A DNA stretch of 64,000 bases. It comes from Atriophallophorus winterbourni. Lineage: Eukaryota; Platyhelminthes; Trematoda; Plagiorchiida; Microphallidae. Where the stretch lies: the NCBI GenBank assembly GCA_013407085.1, contig JACCGJ010013241.1, forward strand, positions 1 through 64,000. Reading direction: 5' to 3'. Position 1 is the first letter of the stretch. The number at the start of each line of letters is the position of its first letter. The notes beneath the pieces were generated by a model. That model ran no database searches. It was given only the letters and a program-made list of their open reading frames with translations, and was not told the DNA's origin. A program made the translations under genes and the position numbers. Shown here in pieces: positions 34,001 through 46,500 of this stretch.

Positions 34001-37000
34001 AGGAATTCACCCACTGCAAAAGGTGCTAAATTATCGCAGTTAATTATCTAACAATGGTTGATGCTTTCAAATTCCATTGACTAACCGCTCGCTCTCAAAC
34101 ATCTTCCATCGCATTATGGTTGATATGCTTTTCACACCTTAGAGCGGTGGGCATGCAAATTAAGCACATTTTGCGCGATGGGATTCGAAACCAGACCGCT
34201 CGATTAAAAGTCGGACGGTCATGTCCGTTGTGCAAACTTGGCGACGTGCGAGTGACAGACAACGTGACAGCGACCGTAAACAAACGGGTATTTAGAGCAA
34301 TAATGTATATATTGAGAACATGTTGTATTCATGCAAAACGGTTCGTTATCAACACATTCAAGCCCCAGCAAGTGCCTGATGAAGGCTGAAGAACATTTAG
34401 AAGCACCGTTGAAGACAAGTTCCGAGGCATTGCAATGAAAAGATTTAAACAGGTACAAATAAAGGGGAGACGGAACTTACTCGAGGATGACGTCGTCTTG
34501 TATTGATTGAGCCGAAGTGTTTGAACTAGGATGTGTATCATCGTTATTATCAGTGCCAGTTGTCGAAATCCTTTGTTTATTACTTCGGTTTCTTGCTGCG
34601 GATCTGTTTGAGATGGCGCGCGAAGGAAGAGGACGTTTTCGCCCTGTTGTACAGCGAGAATCATTTGCTTCACCAACACAACTAACAGCTTCTGGCTTGG
34701 GATCTGGTTTTTGAAGAAGCGGTTCCAGTAATGACGAAGGCTTGATTTCCTGTGTGAGTATACAAAAGTTGTAATGAGAAGTAGTACGCATTGGATGATG
34801 ACGCCCAGGGTAAACGATTATTTGTGGTAAAAACCGCGATGAATTTACATCCGACATATCAGCCGTAAGTTACACCTTAGTGCAAAACGACTTGCATTAT
34901 TTTATCCTCCAGAGACAGAAGTGATTACTACTGATGGTATGTTGCAATCCAGCTTCCAATAGAAATCTTTGCACCTCCAGTTAAAGCCTGATCTAATTTC
35001 GGTCTAGTGTGGCCTGGGTAAACTGTAGGACATCACTATGAGACCACGCGTGTTATTCAATCAACGAGAACAGGTTATTTGCGGTTTTAAAGTGAAGGGT
35101 TGAATCTCAGAAACAATACGTAGGTTGGGCTACTATGCGGACCAAAAGGCAAAAGCTGATAATGGTAAGGGTACAATGAGCGTTTTTTTATTGTTAGCAA
35201 TGCAATAGAGTGGCAGACAGGCCAACTAGGCACATGCACTAAAAATAAACATGCCTGTTGAGAATGAAACCATGTACAAGGTATTTGAAAATATTCGAGA
35301 ACGATCGGGTGTTTACATTGGACAAACGTCTAGAGAACTCTGCACTAGGGTAAACGAACACAGGAAACGAGTGGGAAAGCAACCCCTGCCCTAGCTGAAC
35401 ACGTGCTAGACACTGGACACAGCATAGATCTTGATAACGTTAAAGTGATAAGACGGGGTGTGAAATCTTATAGGGAAAGACTTCACGGCGAGGCTATTCA
35501 AATAACAAAGGCTGGGGCGAATGCGGTGAACAAGTTGGATGGGGCGGATATCTCAACAATCTGGCGTTCGGTTCTGCAGCGGATAAAGATTAACTAAAAT
35601 AACACCTAATGATTACGTAAGCAGTGTGTCAGCAGACGCTGTTCACAGCTGTGCACTTGATAAACCATTAGGGATGAACACAGCAATTAGGGGGTGTGAT
35701 CAATTTTCTTGATCTCCTCTGTCTAGCTTAGAGAACTCAGGATTGGTCAAGAAAATGCCATTTAAACCTGAACACTGCTCGTACCGACACCCTTGTTCTG
35801 ACGAAGCTTCTGTATTCAGAAGCGAAACGTTACCAAAAACTTGCTATAACCGATACATTGCAAACTTTATTTTCATGAAACCATTTACACTTCACCATGG
35901 ACTGGTGTGGAATCGCGCAGTATCGCTGTATTCTACGTATACCGCCTTGCCATTGTGGATGAAACGGTAATTAGCTACACGGGAGAGCATGTTGTGATCT
36001 CAGTACCATTAACTTTTACACATCTGCGTAGACTTGTGCACCTCGAAATCATTTCAATCTGATTTGAAGCTAGCGAGATCGTAGATTGAATCCTACAAGA
36101 TACTGACAAGCATGCATTGGAAAAGAGCAGCAATCGAGTTAACAAAATGATGTTTAGGTCATCCGTCCAGGGTGTCCTAGTGCGAAGTGAATTAGAGACG
36201 ATTGCCAACCAGTAGCTTTCGGATGATATGCATAACACTACCCTCACCCTATTACGTCAGCGCCGCCTGCGGTGGCTTGGTCATGTCTATAGAATGGAAA
36301 ATGGTCGTATTCCGAAAGATCTACTCTATGGTGAGTTGCAATTAGGAAGTCGACCATTGGGCAGACCGCACTTGCGGTACAAAGATGTTTGCGAAAGAGA
36401 TATGAAAGCTCTTGACATTGACCCCGCGAGCTGGGAAGAACTTGCTCCTGACCGCTCACTTTGGAGACATTGTGTAAAGCGTCGTCTGCAAGCCGGGGAA
36501 CAGCAGATAGAGCTCTTGGCTGCTGAACGTAGATCAAGTCGCCGGCGTGCAACTGATGCAATACAACAAAGTTCTGACTATCATTGCAAGCGCTGCGGGA
36601 GAGATTGTTCCTCCCGAATCGGACTGTTTAGTCATTCCAAAAGCTGCAAAACATGAAATTCATGCGATTGTGATGTACATCCATAGTCGACATCGACCGA
36701 CGGAGGCCAACAACACCCTCCGGCACAATACAAGAGCACCAAGCGCCGATGGTGATCGCGAACCCGTAATAATTCAGGTTTTGAAAGGATTACATGAAAA
36801 CGGTTTGAGAGACTGCATCCTCGGAAACATAAGGTAACAGACAACGCCAGCCGCTATTTAACGCAATTCGTAGAGGTTGGTCAAACGAGCCCTGCGTTGT
36901 GAGGGCTCGACGTGAAACGGTTAACACGAAATGGACTGAGAAATCAGATCAAACTAACTTTGTCACCTGTGTAATAAACGCGTTTGATCAATCGGCTTCT

Positions 37001-40000
37001 GTTGTGTTGCGGAATTCGTGGGTGAAAGTGATTAGCATTGGACAGGCAGAGCTCAGGGATTAATCGTGACGCAATCGACAAGTAGGTATAAAAAGGAACG
37101 CGATTCAGCCTCGACTGACCTGACGAAATCTCTTTCACTCGTTACGCTAGGAGAGACATGAGCAGTTTCGCTTCTGCGTGTGTTGAATCACTTCTCCGTA
37201 GGTTTGATAAACCGGTAATATGTCAGTGACTAAGTATTTATGCAAAATAATTGAGTTTTTTGCAAAGAAAGGTATATAAATAGTGATAGTATTTCTCCCT
37301 AACCAATTAATATTATCCACATTGGTTGGAATACCTCCTGCGAACGACACATGAGCATTTACCGCACCGAGTGATCTATGGTATTTGGATTGAAACGGGT
37401 GGTTCGAGGGCTTTGAGACAGAACAGTGATAAAAACCTTTGATATGTTGTAAAATACATGTAGCAGTAAACTACTCACCGGAATCAGCTGTTTGAGGAGA
37501 GTGATAATTTCGCGAAAACGTTCTTGTACCTCGAAACGTTTCGCGTTTATTGCGTCCAGCTGAACCGCAACCTGAAATACAAATACCGTGAAATAATTAT
37601 TCACAGAACAATTTTAGTAACAAGCACTGCGTACCGTTTCTTTTGTTTTAAACACTAGCGTAGGGTTGCAATGTTCTGTGAAGTTCTATCACAGGATATA
37701 GATCCGGCAGATACTTTGCTGAACCTCAACAATGAGGAACTTGCGACTGTTGACTGCTTCACCAACTTGGGTAGTCACATTACTAGCAACGTGCATTTAT
37801 ATAACGAGATCTCAGCTCGCTGTTCCAGAGCTACGGTAGCTTTTCGTAACGTAGGTCATCTGTGGCATCTAATAGGTTTATCTTTAAAGCTCAAGAATAG
37901 AGTCTATAAGGCAGCAAATCGAGCGGTTTTGTTGCACAAATGTGAAACACGGACACAGAAACGAAGCATCAAAACGTTTACCGGTCTTTGATAATCATTG
38001 ACACGGCATCATCGTTGGAGTTAGTTGGCACCATCGGATACGTAACGCGAATATCCGGAAAAGAATATTTGGTAGCTGGTTAAGTCACATATCGCGAATG
38101 GAAAATCGTTTTCCTGAGGCGGTATTGTTTGCCGCTCCTAACTCGGAATGACATCTCAGTAAGTGTGGCCCGACTCTGACTTGGCTCAAGCAGAGGAAGG
38201 CCTTGACGGCTAAACAAGCTGCGATTAAGGTGATCCGTCTATGAGCTAGGGGTTCAAGCGATCAGAATTTGAATCTGTGTTCAGTGACAGTAGACGAGTG
38301 ACAACAGACAACGGAAGGGAGTGTCCTCTCCATTTGTACGAGATAGCTAGCTGTATCACAAGCATAAGTGTCCCCTGTCAATCGCCCCGTGTAAGCTGGA
38401 AGCAAGACTTGTTTGTCGCAAACTAAATGAGGCGCGTACCATGGAGTAATTACAGGAAATAGGCGCGTAGATCCATAAGAAATTCCAGCTTTGAAAGTAC
38501 ATGCATAGATATATAAATACATACAAGCGAAAGGTTAGCGCTTTTACGAAATTTAACCGTTACAGAATATATAGTATCGGATAAGATGGACAATCAATAA
38601 TCTCACATAGTGACGACACTAATCCGCTGAACTTTCAAACAACGAGAAACTGTGGCAAAACAAACTCGAAATAGACTATCAAGTCGGTGTGATAAACCCG
38701 TAGGGTTATAAGTAACTCAACTGATACCAAAGTTGACGAAGAAACTTAATGAATATCGAGCATCGGGAAAAATGGAAAGGAAGCACGCGTTGCAATTCAC
38801 GGGAAAGATGCATCATCTAGGGAAACAATAAGACGGAGCACGGAGCAACTTGCTGCTCAGTGTGGGCGCTAGGCAAACGTGAGCATGAATGAATGTTGAA
38901 TATTATGGTGTACGTACCGAATTATAACTATGGGAGGCACTCGCATCAGCAATCTGCAGTTCCCGTTGTGTATCCTGCAACGATGATATGCGTTTCAGTA
39001 ATTCGTCAATTTTTTTCTCGCGATCTGGTGAAAAAGTTTGGATTATTGGTGGTTGATAGCACGTGGAAAAGTATACGTATGAAATCATACATATGTAATC
39101 AGTCAGTGCCCTACAATGTGATGTGAAAGCACAAGCTCGATCCAGGCAAAGTGCCGCATAGTCAGAGACTACACGTAGGCCCAGGCCTAGACAGACATGA
39201 CAAAAGAAATAGAAATGGTTGTGAGACTCCAGCGTGTTTCAGCATGCAGCTCACTACCGGTGGTCAATCAATTTAGCACGGTGTTAGCCGCACAGCACCG
39301 AAATACTTCACGACAATACACGTAAGCCGGGAAATTGTTAAGTTGTTCTGATCTACACAACTGATGAAATAGTGATAACTGTATTGAGATTCTAGTGTGC
39401 TTTTGTCCGCAGCTTCTATAAGGCTATAATCAAATCAGCATGATGTAGAACAGAGTTTCTGCACAGTCGCACATGCACTCGAAGTTGGTTAATAAAAACT
39501 TACCGAAAAAGTAAGTGATGAAGTCTGGTGCGAATACCGGGTAACCTGAAGGGGGAGCTTTGTTCGTTTCGTTGATTGTAGATTCTCCGGTTAAGTTCAA
39601 AGGTAACTGGAGAGCTTTGGATTTGGCAACAAACAATCGCATGGCAACTGGCGAATGTTCCAGATACAACGGGGTTTTTGCAGTGGGAACTGTGGAGAAA
39701 AAATAAAGTATAACGAAAAATGTGGTCCCAATTGAAGTTCGAGTTTTAATTACTGATCCTAATCAAACGGATATCAGGAACCTTACATGAACACAGTGAA
39801 ATTCAATCATTACAATGTTGGCCAGTCTTCATGACCGCTTGATTTATTTTTGAATGCTGAAAAAATGCTTCACTGGTTCTGGGTTCGAAACATAAACTGC
39901 TTTCAAGTACTTTGCAGTTACAATGTCTTAACGCCTCGATTGGACCAGGCACGTGGTTGTTCCGTTCATGAAGTTTCGCATAATAAGCTTTTGTGCTTTT

Positions 40001-40487
40001 CGCGTTTGATCCCTCTACATCCCACCTAATGTAATTAAATTTTCGTATTTTCCCACATTGTCCCATGGTCTTTTTCGAAAGGACGTTATGCGTAAAAAGA
40101 GTGGCATTAAGCTTATTACACGATTGAACTGTCTCGGTTGATTAAATTCGAGATACGATCGTCGATTGGTGCATTCGTAAATGTGACAAACTGATCAGAA
40201 ACTCTTCGTCGGATAATGCACAACCACAACATGAGGTTCTTATGGTGCTCAAATCGTACTCTCTCATGCGAGGTCTATATCTCACCCTCTACTCAATGAC
40301 TGAAAAAACAGGAATTCTGTCGCAACCTTTCTGAATTCTTGTTACCTCGAAGGATGTTTTGGATCTAATGACGGCCACTCAACATGCATAACTTTTCCTC
40401 ATTCATGTTTTTAGGGCATTTCAGATGGTTATATATAATCTATTATATATATATTATATATATATATAATATATTAGTAATATATAT

Positions 40488-40518
<31 letters not shown>

Positions 40519-43500
40519 CAACGAGACAGCTTTACTCCGGTAGCATATACGGAATCCTTAAATGCCATACAACCATGAAAAAGTACTGAAAATATGGGAA
40601 GGATAGGGTATGATATGAAAGCACAAGTCTGATCCATGCAAAGTGCCCCGCCGTCATAGACTGCACGTGGGCTATGATACTGACAGGTTGTCTTGGCTTA
40701 GACAGACGAGAGATAAAAACAGAAATAGCAGTGAGACTCCAGCGTGTTTTCGCATGCCGCTCACTGCCGGTTGTAATTCAATTTAGCACGGTGCTAGCTG
40801 CACAGCACAAAAGTGCTCTACAATTGTACCTCCGTGTCGATAAGGAGTGTATGATTTGAACAGTAAGCAAAAACAAACCTAGATGAGGTACCTACATCTC
40901 GAATGGAAAAGGCATTCAATCAACTTTCCTGAATGAGTAGAGCGAGATCAGCACGACGCTTTCGTGCGGCTTTCACTACCATGCCTTATAACAAGTTTTC
41001 CTCGTCACTCCACTTAACAACATACAAGGTTAAGCTAACACTCCAAGATGATTATTGCGCAGGTAACACAATGTTAGATCGACTTGCCACCGGTACGGAA
41101 CAACCTAACATTATTTCAGCAAACGTGCAGTCGATGGCTGTGAGGCATCTTGTTTGAATCAAAACTTGTGATTCTACAAATATACATGTAAAGAAATATG
41201 CATAAATGCAAACATTTGCAATATCGAGCAGTCAAGAGGATTGGCACAGTGGATAAGACTTGGGTAACAAAGGAACTCATTCTAGTCACAAACTAGCATT
41301 ACCGATGCGCTGTACGGTGGAAGCGATTCAATTCACATTCGATTCAACGCCGAAATTCATTTGAACGCTGACAAACAGGACCGAGATCAAATAGGCTAAC
41401 GTCGACAACAGAGGAATGATTATTTCACTAAATCGTTTATAATTTGGACTATCTCATAAACGCGGAGCAAAATAAGGAGGCGCTTTATAAGTTTAAAGAG
41501 AAACTATTCGCGTACATTTGCAGAACTGCAGTCTCTGACTGTGCGGCACTTTGCCTGGATCCGGCTTGTGCTTTCATACCATATTTGCAGAACACTAACT
41601 AAACGAAATCTACAAACGTGAAGCTAATTCAGTAATCAGCATGTTACAAATAGCTATTGTTTCACAACATTTAGGGGTTATTTGTGAGCTCTTTTTGTCA
41701 TGCAGTTCATACTAACTTGATACCCGTTGCCTGCGTATGTTTACTCGCATTCGGTGGCAGCATCGTGTTACAAATGTAGATGTTTGCAAGCGGGTGTTAG
41801 GACCAGGTGGCCACGGACTGAGAGAAATGCTGATGCTTGCTCGATTGCGATGGTTGGGGCATGTTTTAAGAATGCTAACTTACCGTTTAACGTACCACGT
41901 CTTATTCGCAGAGCCTGACAGAAGCTGGGAGAAACGATCGGGTGGCCAGTCCATGACGTGGCGCGTTGGGATGAAGAAACTCACCGTAGCGCTAGGCTCA
42001 GTTGGGCGTATTCGTTTGCCTGGGTGGGGTCCAAAAGCTCCACCTAATAGTTAGCTGGAAACCTTACGCGATATGGCTACAACCAAAGTCTGTGGCGCCA
42101 GTGTATTTTATTGTGTGTCATAATTTTTTATCCGGTATTATTTTATATAAAAAACAAAAAACAAAAAATCACATGCAGTGAAACTACAAAAACAAGCTGC
42201 TTTTGCGTATTCCGCTTGCCTGCTTTCCCATTTTTACACGCTTGCTTATCTGCTTTTCCTCTTTCATATTGCTTGGCACTTTGTCTGGCTCCAGACTTGT
42301 GCTTCATGATGATGATGATGATCACTAACTTGAAAAAAAATATTAAAAATGGAAAATCTATATCTAAATAACAAATACTTGCCATATGGTTTTTCTTTTA
42401 CTTTTCGTAGTTCCTCATAAAGTTGACGAAAGTGTTCCAATTTGTGCTGCAGCCGGGGTTCGAGAAATATCGGTTCTGTTTTGCCATTCAAATGAGGTGG
42501 AGAAGCTAGAGAACCAACGCTTTTGACCCCAGAGTTTGGAGATAGCATTCTGCTTTTCAACTTCAGCCGGCTCATTGCGGTTAGGTAATTACGGCGTCGA
42601 TGGCGGGCGACACTTTTATCCGTATGTTGTCGACATTGGGCGAAATAAGGATCCACATTGTTCTGTAAAGTAACAATTTAAGTATGCCGGTTATGTGACT
42701 AATTAAGTTTCATTTTTTTATTTTTATTCGGGTTGTGTCCACAGGGACTATGTTTATATTCATGTTCTCAGCATGAGGCTTTACAGATTATATGGTTTCA
42801 TTAATTACGAGTTTCGTGCTGTTTGCAATAATCACGTAGGGACAGTAGGATCAGGATCAGCATGACTTGAAACAATAGAGAAAGTAAACAAGATGTGAAC
42901 TTGTCAGGTTGGCACGACAAACCTGTTTAAACGCATGAGCCTAGGAAGATGTAGATGGGCTAAACCCACGGGCTTGGACACAAAATTCCCATTTGCATGC
43001 CGTTCCGTTAGTGAAAAATGTCACGAATCAGGTGTAACATCACAAAAACAATCAACTTATTCAGCAGAAACCGGACACGTCCCCAGACATTATGTAACAT
43101 TACCAGGCATGGAGACGCTGTTGAATTCACGAAGAAATGAGAAAAGACGTGTTAAGGTCTCTACTTTCACGACTGAAAATGAATTAATTGACTGGTTCGC
43201 GCAATGAATCTCGGTTTAAAGATCGAATAATTGAATTGGAAGCTTTCACAGTGATTAGCTCCATGCAACATACTGATTTGGTTCATTTTGTGATTTAGTT
43301 ACTGAGTATGAAAATTACAACTGAAATTAGCAGATGCAGAGTAATAATAAGCACATCTGTTGCTAACCGTTGATCAACGGCGTCGCAGCGGAAGTAAAAG
43401 CTGACCACCGTTATTTTCCCAAATCCCTTCTATTGAACGTTACTCTAAACGAATGTCGGTGGCGTCAATGTGATTTATTCTGGGTTACTTAGATGTTTTA

Positions 43501-46500
43501 GTATAATATTTAAAAGCGAAAAGCGAAAAAATTACAATAATAAAAGCGGTATCCGTGTATCTTGGCTTAATTCAACTGGGTAGTTTACTTGTGCATGCTA
43601 ATATCTTAATCTCTGCTGCTGAAACACGCTTTTAGGACCAGAACAGAAGATATTTGTTTATGTATGCGATGTGAGGAAATGTTTTTAAACTTGAATCGTT
43701 TATGAGCACAAACCAAGATGCTTATCATAAACCCGCTGTTTGCCGACGATGCAGCCATTGTTGCTTACTCCCAATAACAGCTTCAGTCATTGATAGACTA
43801 CTCTTGTCGGTATACAAAGAATTGGGCATGCCAATCATCCAGAACAAAACCAAAGTCCTTGGTCAAGGGATCGTATCACCTCCTGTCATTACTATTGAAA
43901 ACTATCAGCTTGAACCGGTACATCAGTTCACATATCTTGCTTCAACCACCGCAGATAAGCTCTCGCTAGACACGGAGATCGATAAACAGATTGAATGAGC
44001 AACTTCCATCTTGTCCCGTTTGAACTCCCGTGTCTAGGGCAACTGAAAGCTGACTGTGAAGACAAAAATGATTGTAGACGGCACGTGCGTACCAAATGCT
44101 TTACTATATGGCAGCGAAACTTGGACCATCTACGTTTTTCATTTACACTGACTGTCATGTACAAATTGGAAAACGGAGATATTTCAAAAGATTTGCTCTA
44201 GGGATATTTGAAACCTGGGATTCAACATTTAGACAGGCCGTACTTGCCCTCTACAGACGTTGGCAAAAGAAATGAAAGCTCAGGACCGCTCGCTTTGGAG
44301 GCACTGAATGATGCGTCATCTTCAAGCTGGAGAAGAACAGATATTGCTATCGGCTGCTGAGCGTAGGTCACGCAAGCATTGTGCAATTGTTGTTGATAGC
44401 TCAGTACTGCGTATCGCCATGAGCGCCTTGATAGTCGTTTTCTGTTGGAATCAGACCGTTTGGTGATTTGAAACGTCCGTGTAGCATGAGATCGTCATGT
44501 GCTTGCGATGTATATCCATGGTCAACATCGACCGAGGTCATTGTCTGTGTAAAAGCTTGTGCTCCGAAAAAACAAGCCGTGAAAACTGTCTAGGTGGCGG
44601 TCGGTAAAAAGTTGAGAAGAAAAGGGCAGTACACTACGCCAAGCTATATTAAATGCCACCGGTGTTGTTGTTGGCCTCCGTCGGTCGATGTCGACCATGG
44701 ATGTACATCACATCGCATGAATTTCATGTTTTGCAGCTTTTTGAATGACTAAACAGTCCGATTCGGGAGGAACAATCTCTCCCGCAGCGCTTGCAACGAA
44801 ATAACGAGTCTGAGCAGCCTTGGGGGCAGCCTATCAGATCAAGCATTTTGAAAAGACCCTCCCTGCTGACGTAGTCGAATGCCTTAGTTAAATCAATAAA
44901 AACAGCGTATAATGGCATACGCTGTTCCTGACACTTTTCTTGAAGTTGTTTCAGGGAGAAGATCATGTCAACGGTTGATCTTCCCTTGCGGAAGCCACAT
45001 TGAGATTCGGAGTAAATTCTATCAGCTAAAACTTGCAGCCGGATCTGTAAGACTTTAGCAAACAATTTGCCTACAACATTCCTCTGAAATTGTTGCAGTC
45101 GCCTCTGTCACCCTTATTCTTAAATAGCGTGATGAACTTTGTGTCTCGCATCTCTTGTGGGACACCCCCCTCCTGCCAGCACTGAAGAAGCAACTGGTGA
45201 AGAGGCTGTAATAATGCTGCTCTACCGCATTTGATGAGCTCAGGTGGAATTCCGTCGTCACCAGGGGCCTTCCCATTCGCTAAGCGGTCGATTGCCTTAT
45301 TGAGCTCATCAAGAGTAGGAGGGGTATCTAGATGTTCAATGGTCGGCAACCGTTCGACATTTTCAAGTGCATGCGGTAGAACCGTACTGTCCCTAGAGTA
45401 GAGGGAGGAGAAGTGCTCTACTCATCTTTCCCTCTGTTGAGTTTTGTCGACAATCGGCTTACCAGATAAAGACTTAATGGAAGCCGTTTTAAGTTTGCTT
45501 GGGCCAATGGCTCTCTTAATCCCATCATACATACCGTGAAAATTGCCGGTATCCGCAGCTTTTTGGATATTGAGGCTAACTTCAGTCCAATAGTCGTTTG
45601 CACAACGCCTTGCAGTCTGTTGAACCTTATTTCTAGCTGCTCTTAGAAGACGTAAGTTTTCATCTGTTGGCATCCCTTTGAACCTCAAGAATGCTGAGCG
45701 TTTCTCATCCAGCACAGCAGTCATCTCAGAAGCGTTTGCTTCGAACCAGTCGCTCGTTCGAGCTTTCTTCGGACCGAAAGTTGAAAGTGCGACTCGGCAT
45801 ATGCAGCTTTTTATCAATTCCCAGTTTTCTGAAGCAGATTCAAGTGGGGTTGTCTTGTTGAACTCGGCTGTGAAGGCTTTTGCGAATCTCGCAGTTAGAT
45901 TAGGTTCGCACATGCGAGTGACGTCTATCTTAGGCTGTGCAGACAATTTAGTGCGGTGAAATATCGTGTGGGGAAGCTTCAGTCTTGCACAGACCAGTGA
46001 ATGATCAGTGTCGCAGTCTGCGCTTTGATATGATCTGGTGAGGAGCACGCTTCCTATATTAGTTCGCTTAACAAGAATAAGATCAAGCTGATGTCAATGC
46101 TTAGAGCGAGGATGTTTCCAAGAGAATTTATGCTGTGGTTTTGTTTGAAAAAAAGTGTTACTGACACAAAGATTGAACTGTGTGCACAATTCTAAAAGGC
46201 GTTGCCCATTTTCATTGGTTTTACCTACACCGAACCTTCCGAGACAGTTTTGCCAAGACTCGTAATCTGCACCAACTCTGGCATTGAAATCACCCAATAC
46301 CACTACACAGTTTTTCTGTGGCACGTTTTCAGGACGGCTGTGAGGTTATGATAAAAAGCGTCTTTTTCAGCAGGCGTCGCAGAGAGCGTCGGTGCATAAA
46401 CGTTGACCAACGTAATGGTACCAGTAATGCACCTCAGATTTAGAGTCCAAATCCGTTCGCTCCCGCTGCTGCTCGGTTCTGTTGCTTTCAATATGTCGTT

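Larger units (their letters stand above)
34750..37478. other. PHF14 intron with Penelope and LINE fragments
   Basis: Contains the GIY-YIG remnant (35270-35600), a hammerhead-like site (35798-35827) and a LINE 3' fragment (36220-36740). Other parts (34750-35260, 36750-37478) show nothing recognisable. Confidence 0.6.
39690..42378. other. PHF14 intron(s) with repeats; one short exon probably hidden
   Basis: Holds a TA/GT microsatellite, two or three CR1-tail repeats and an RTE-like LINE tail. Phase logic requires an exon of length 2 mod 3 here, corresponding to the human RPQAWVPREKLPRP area. I could not locate it. Confidence 0.55.

Noticed and set aside
34120..34389. Plus-strand ORF with a CPLC motif in a PHF14 intron
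   Set aside because: A single CxxC pair is not a zinc finger; no splice context.
35270..35600. GIY-YIG protein as a host nuclease gene
   Set aside because: Frame is broken, sequence matches the Penelope-type endonuclease, and a second degraded copy exists at 59500.
39803..40066. Possible missing PHF14 exon in a minus-strand ORF
   Set aside because: Residues do not resemble the expected PHF14 segment and the phase does not fit; looks repeat-derived.
40384..40578. ORF rich in Ile/Tyr/Val-Cys repeats
   Set aside because: Translation of the (TA)n/(GT)n microsatellite.
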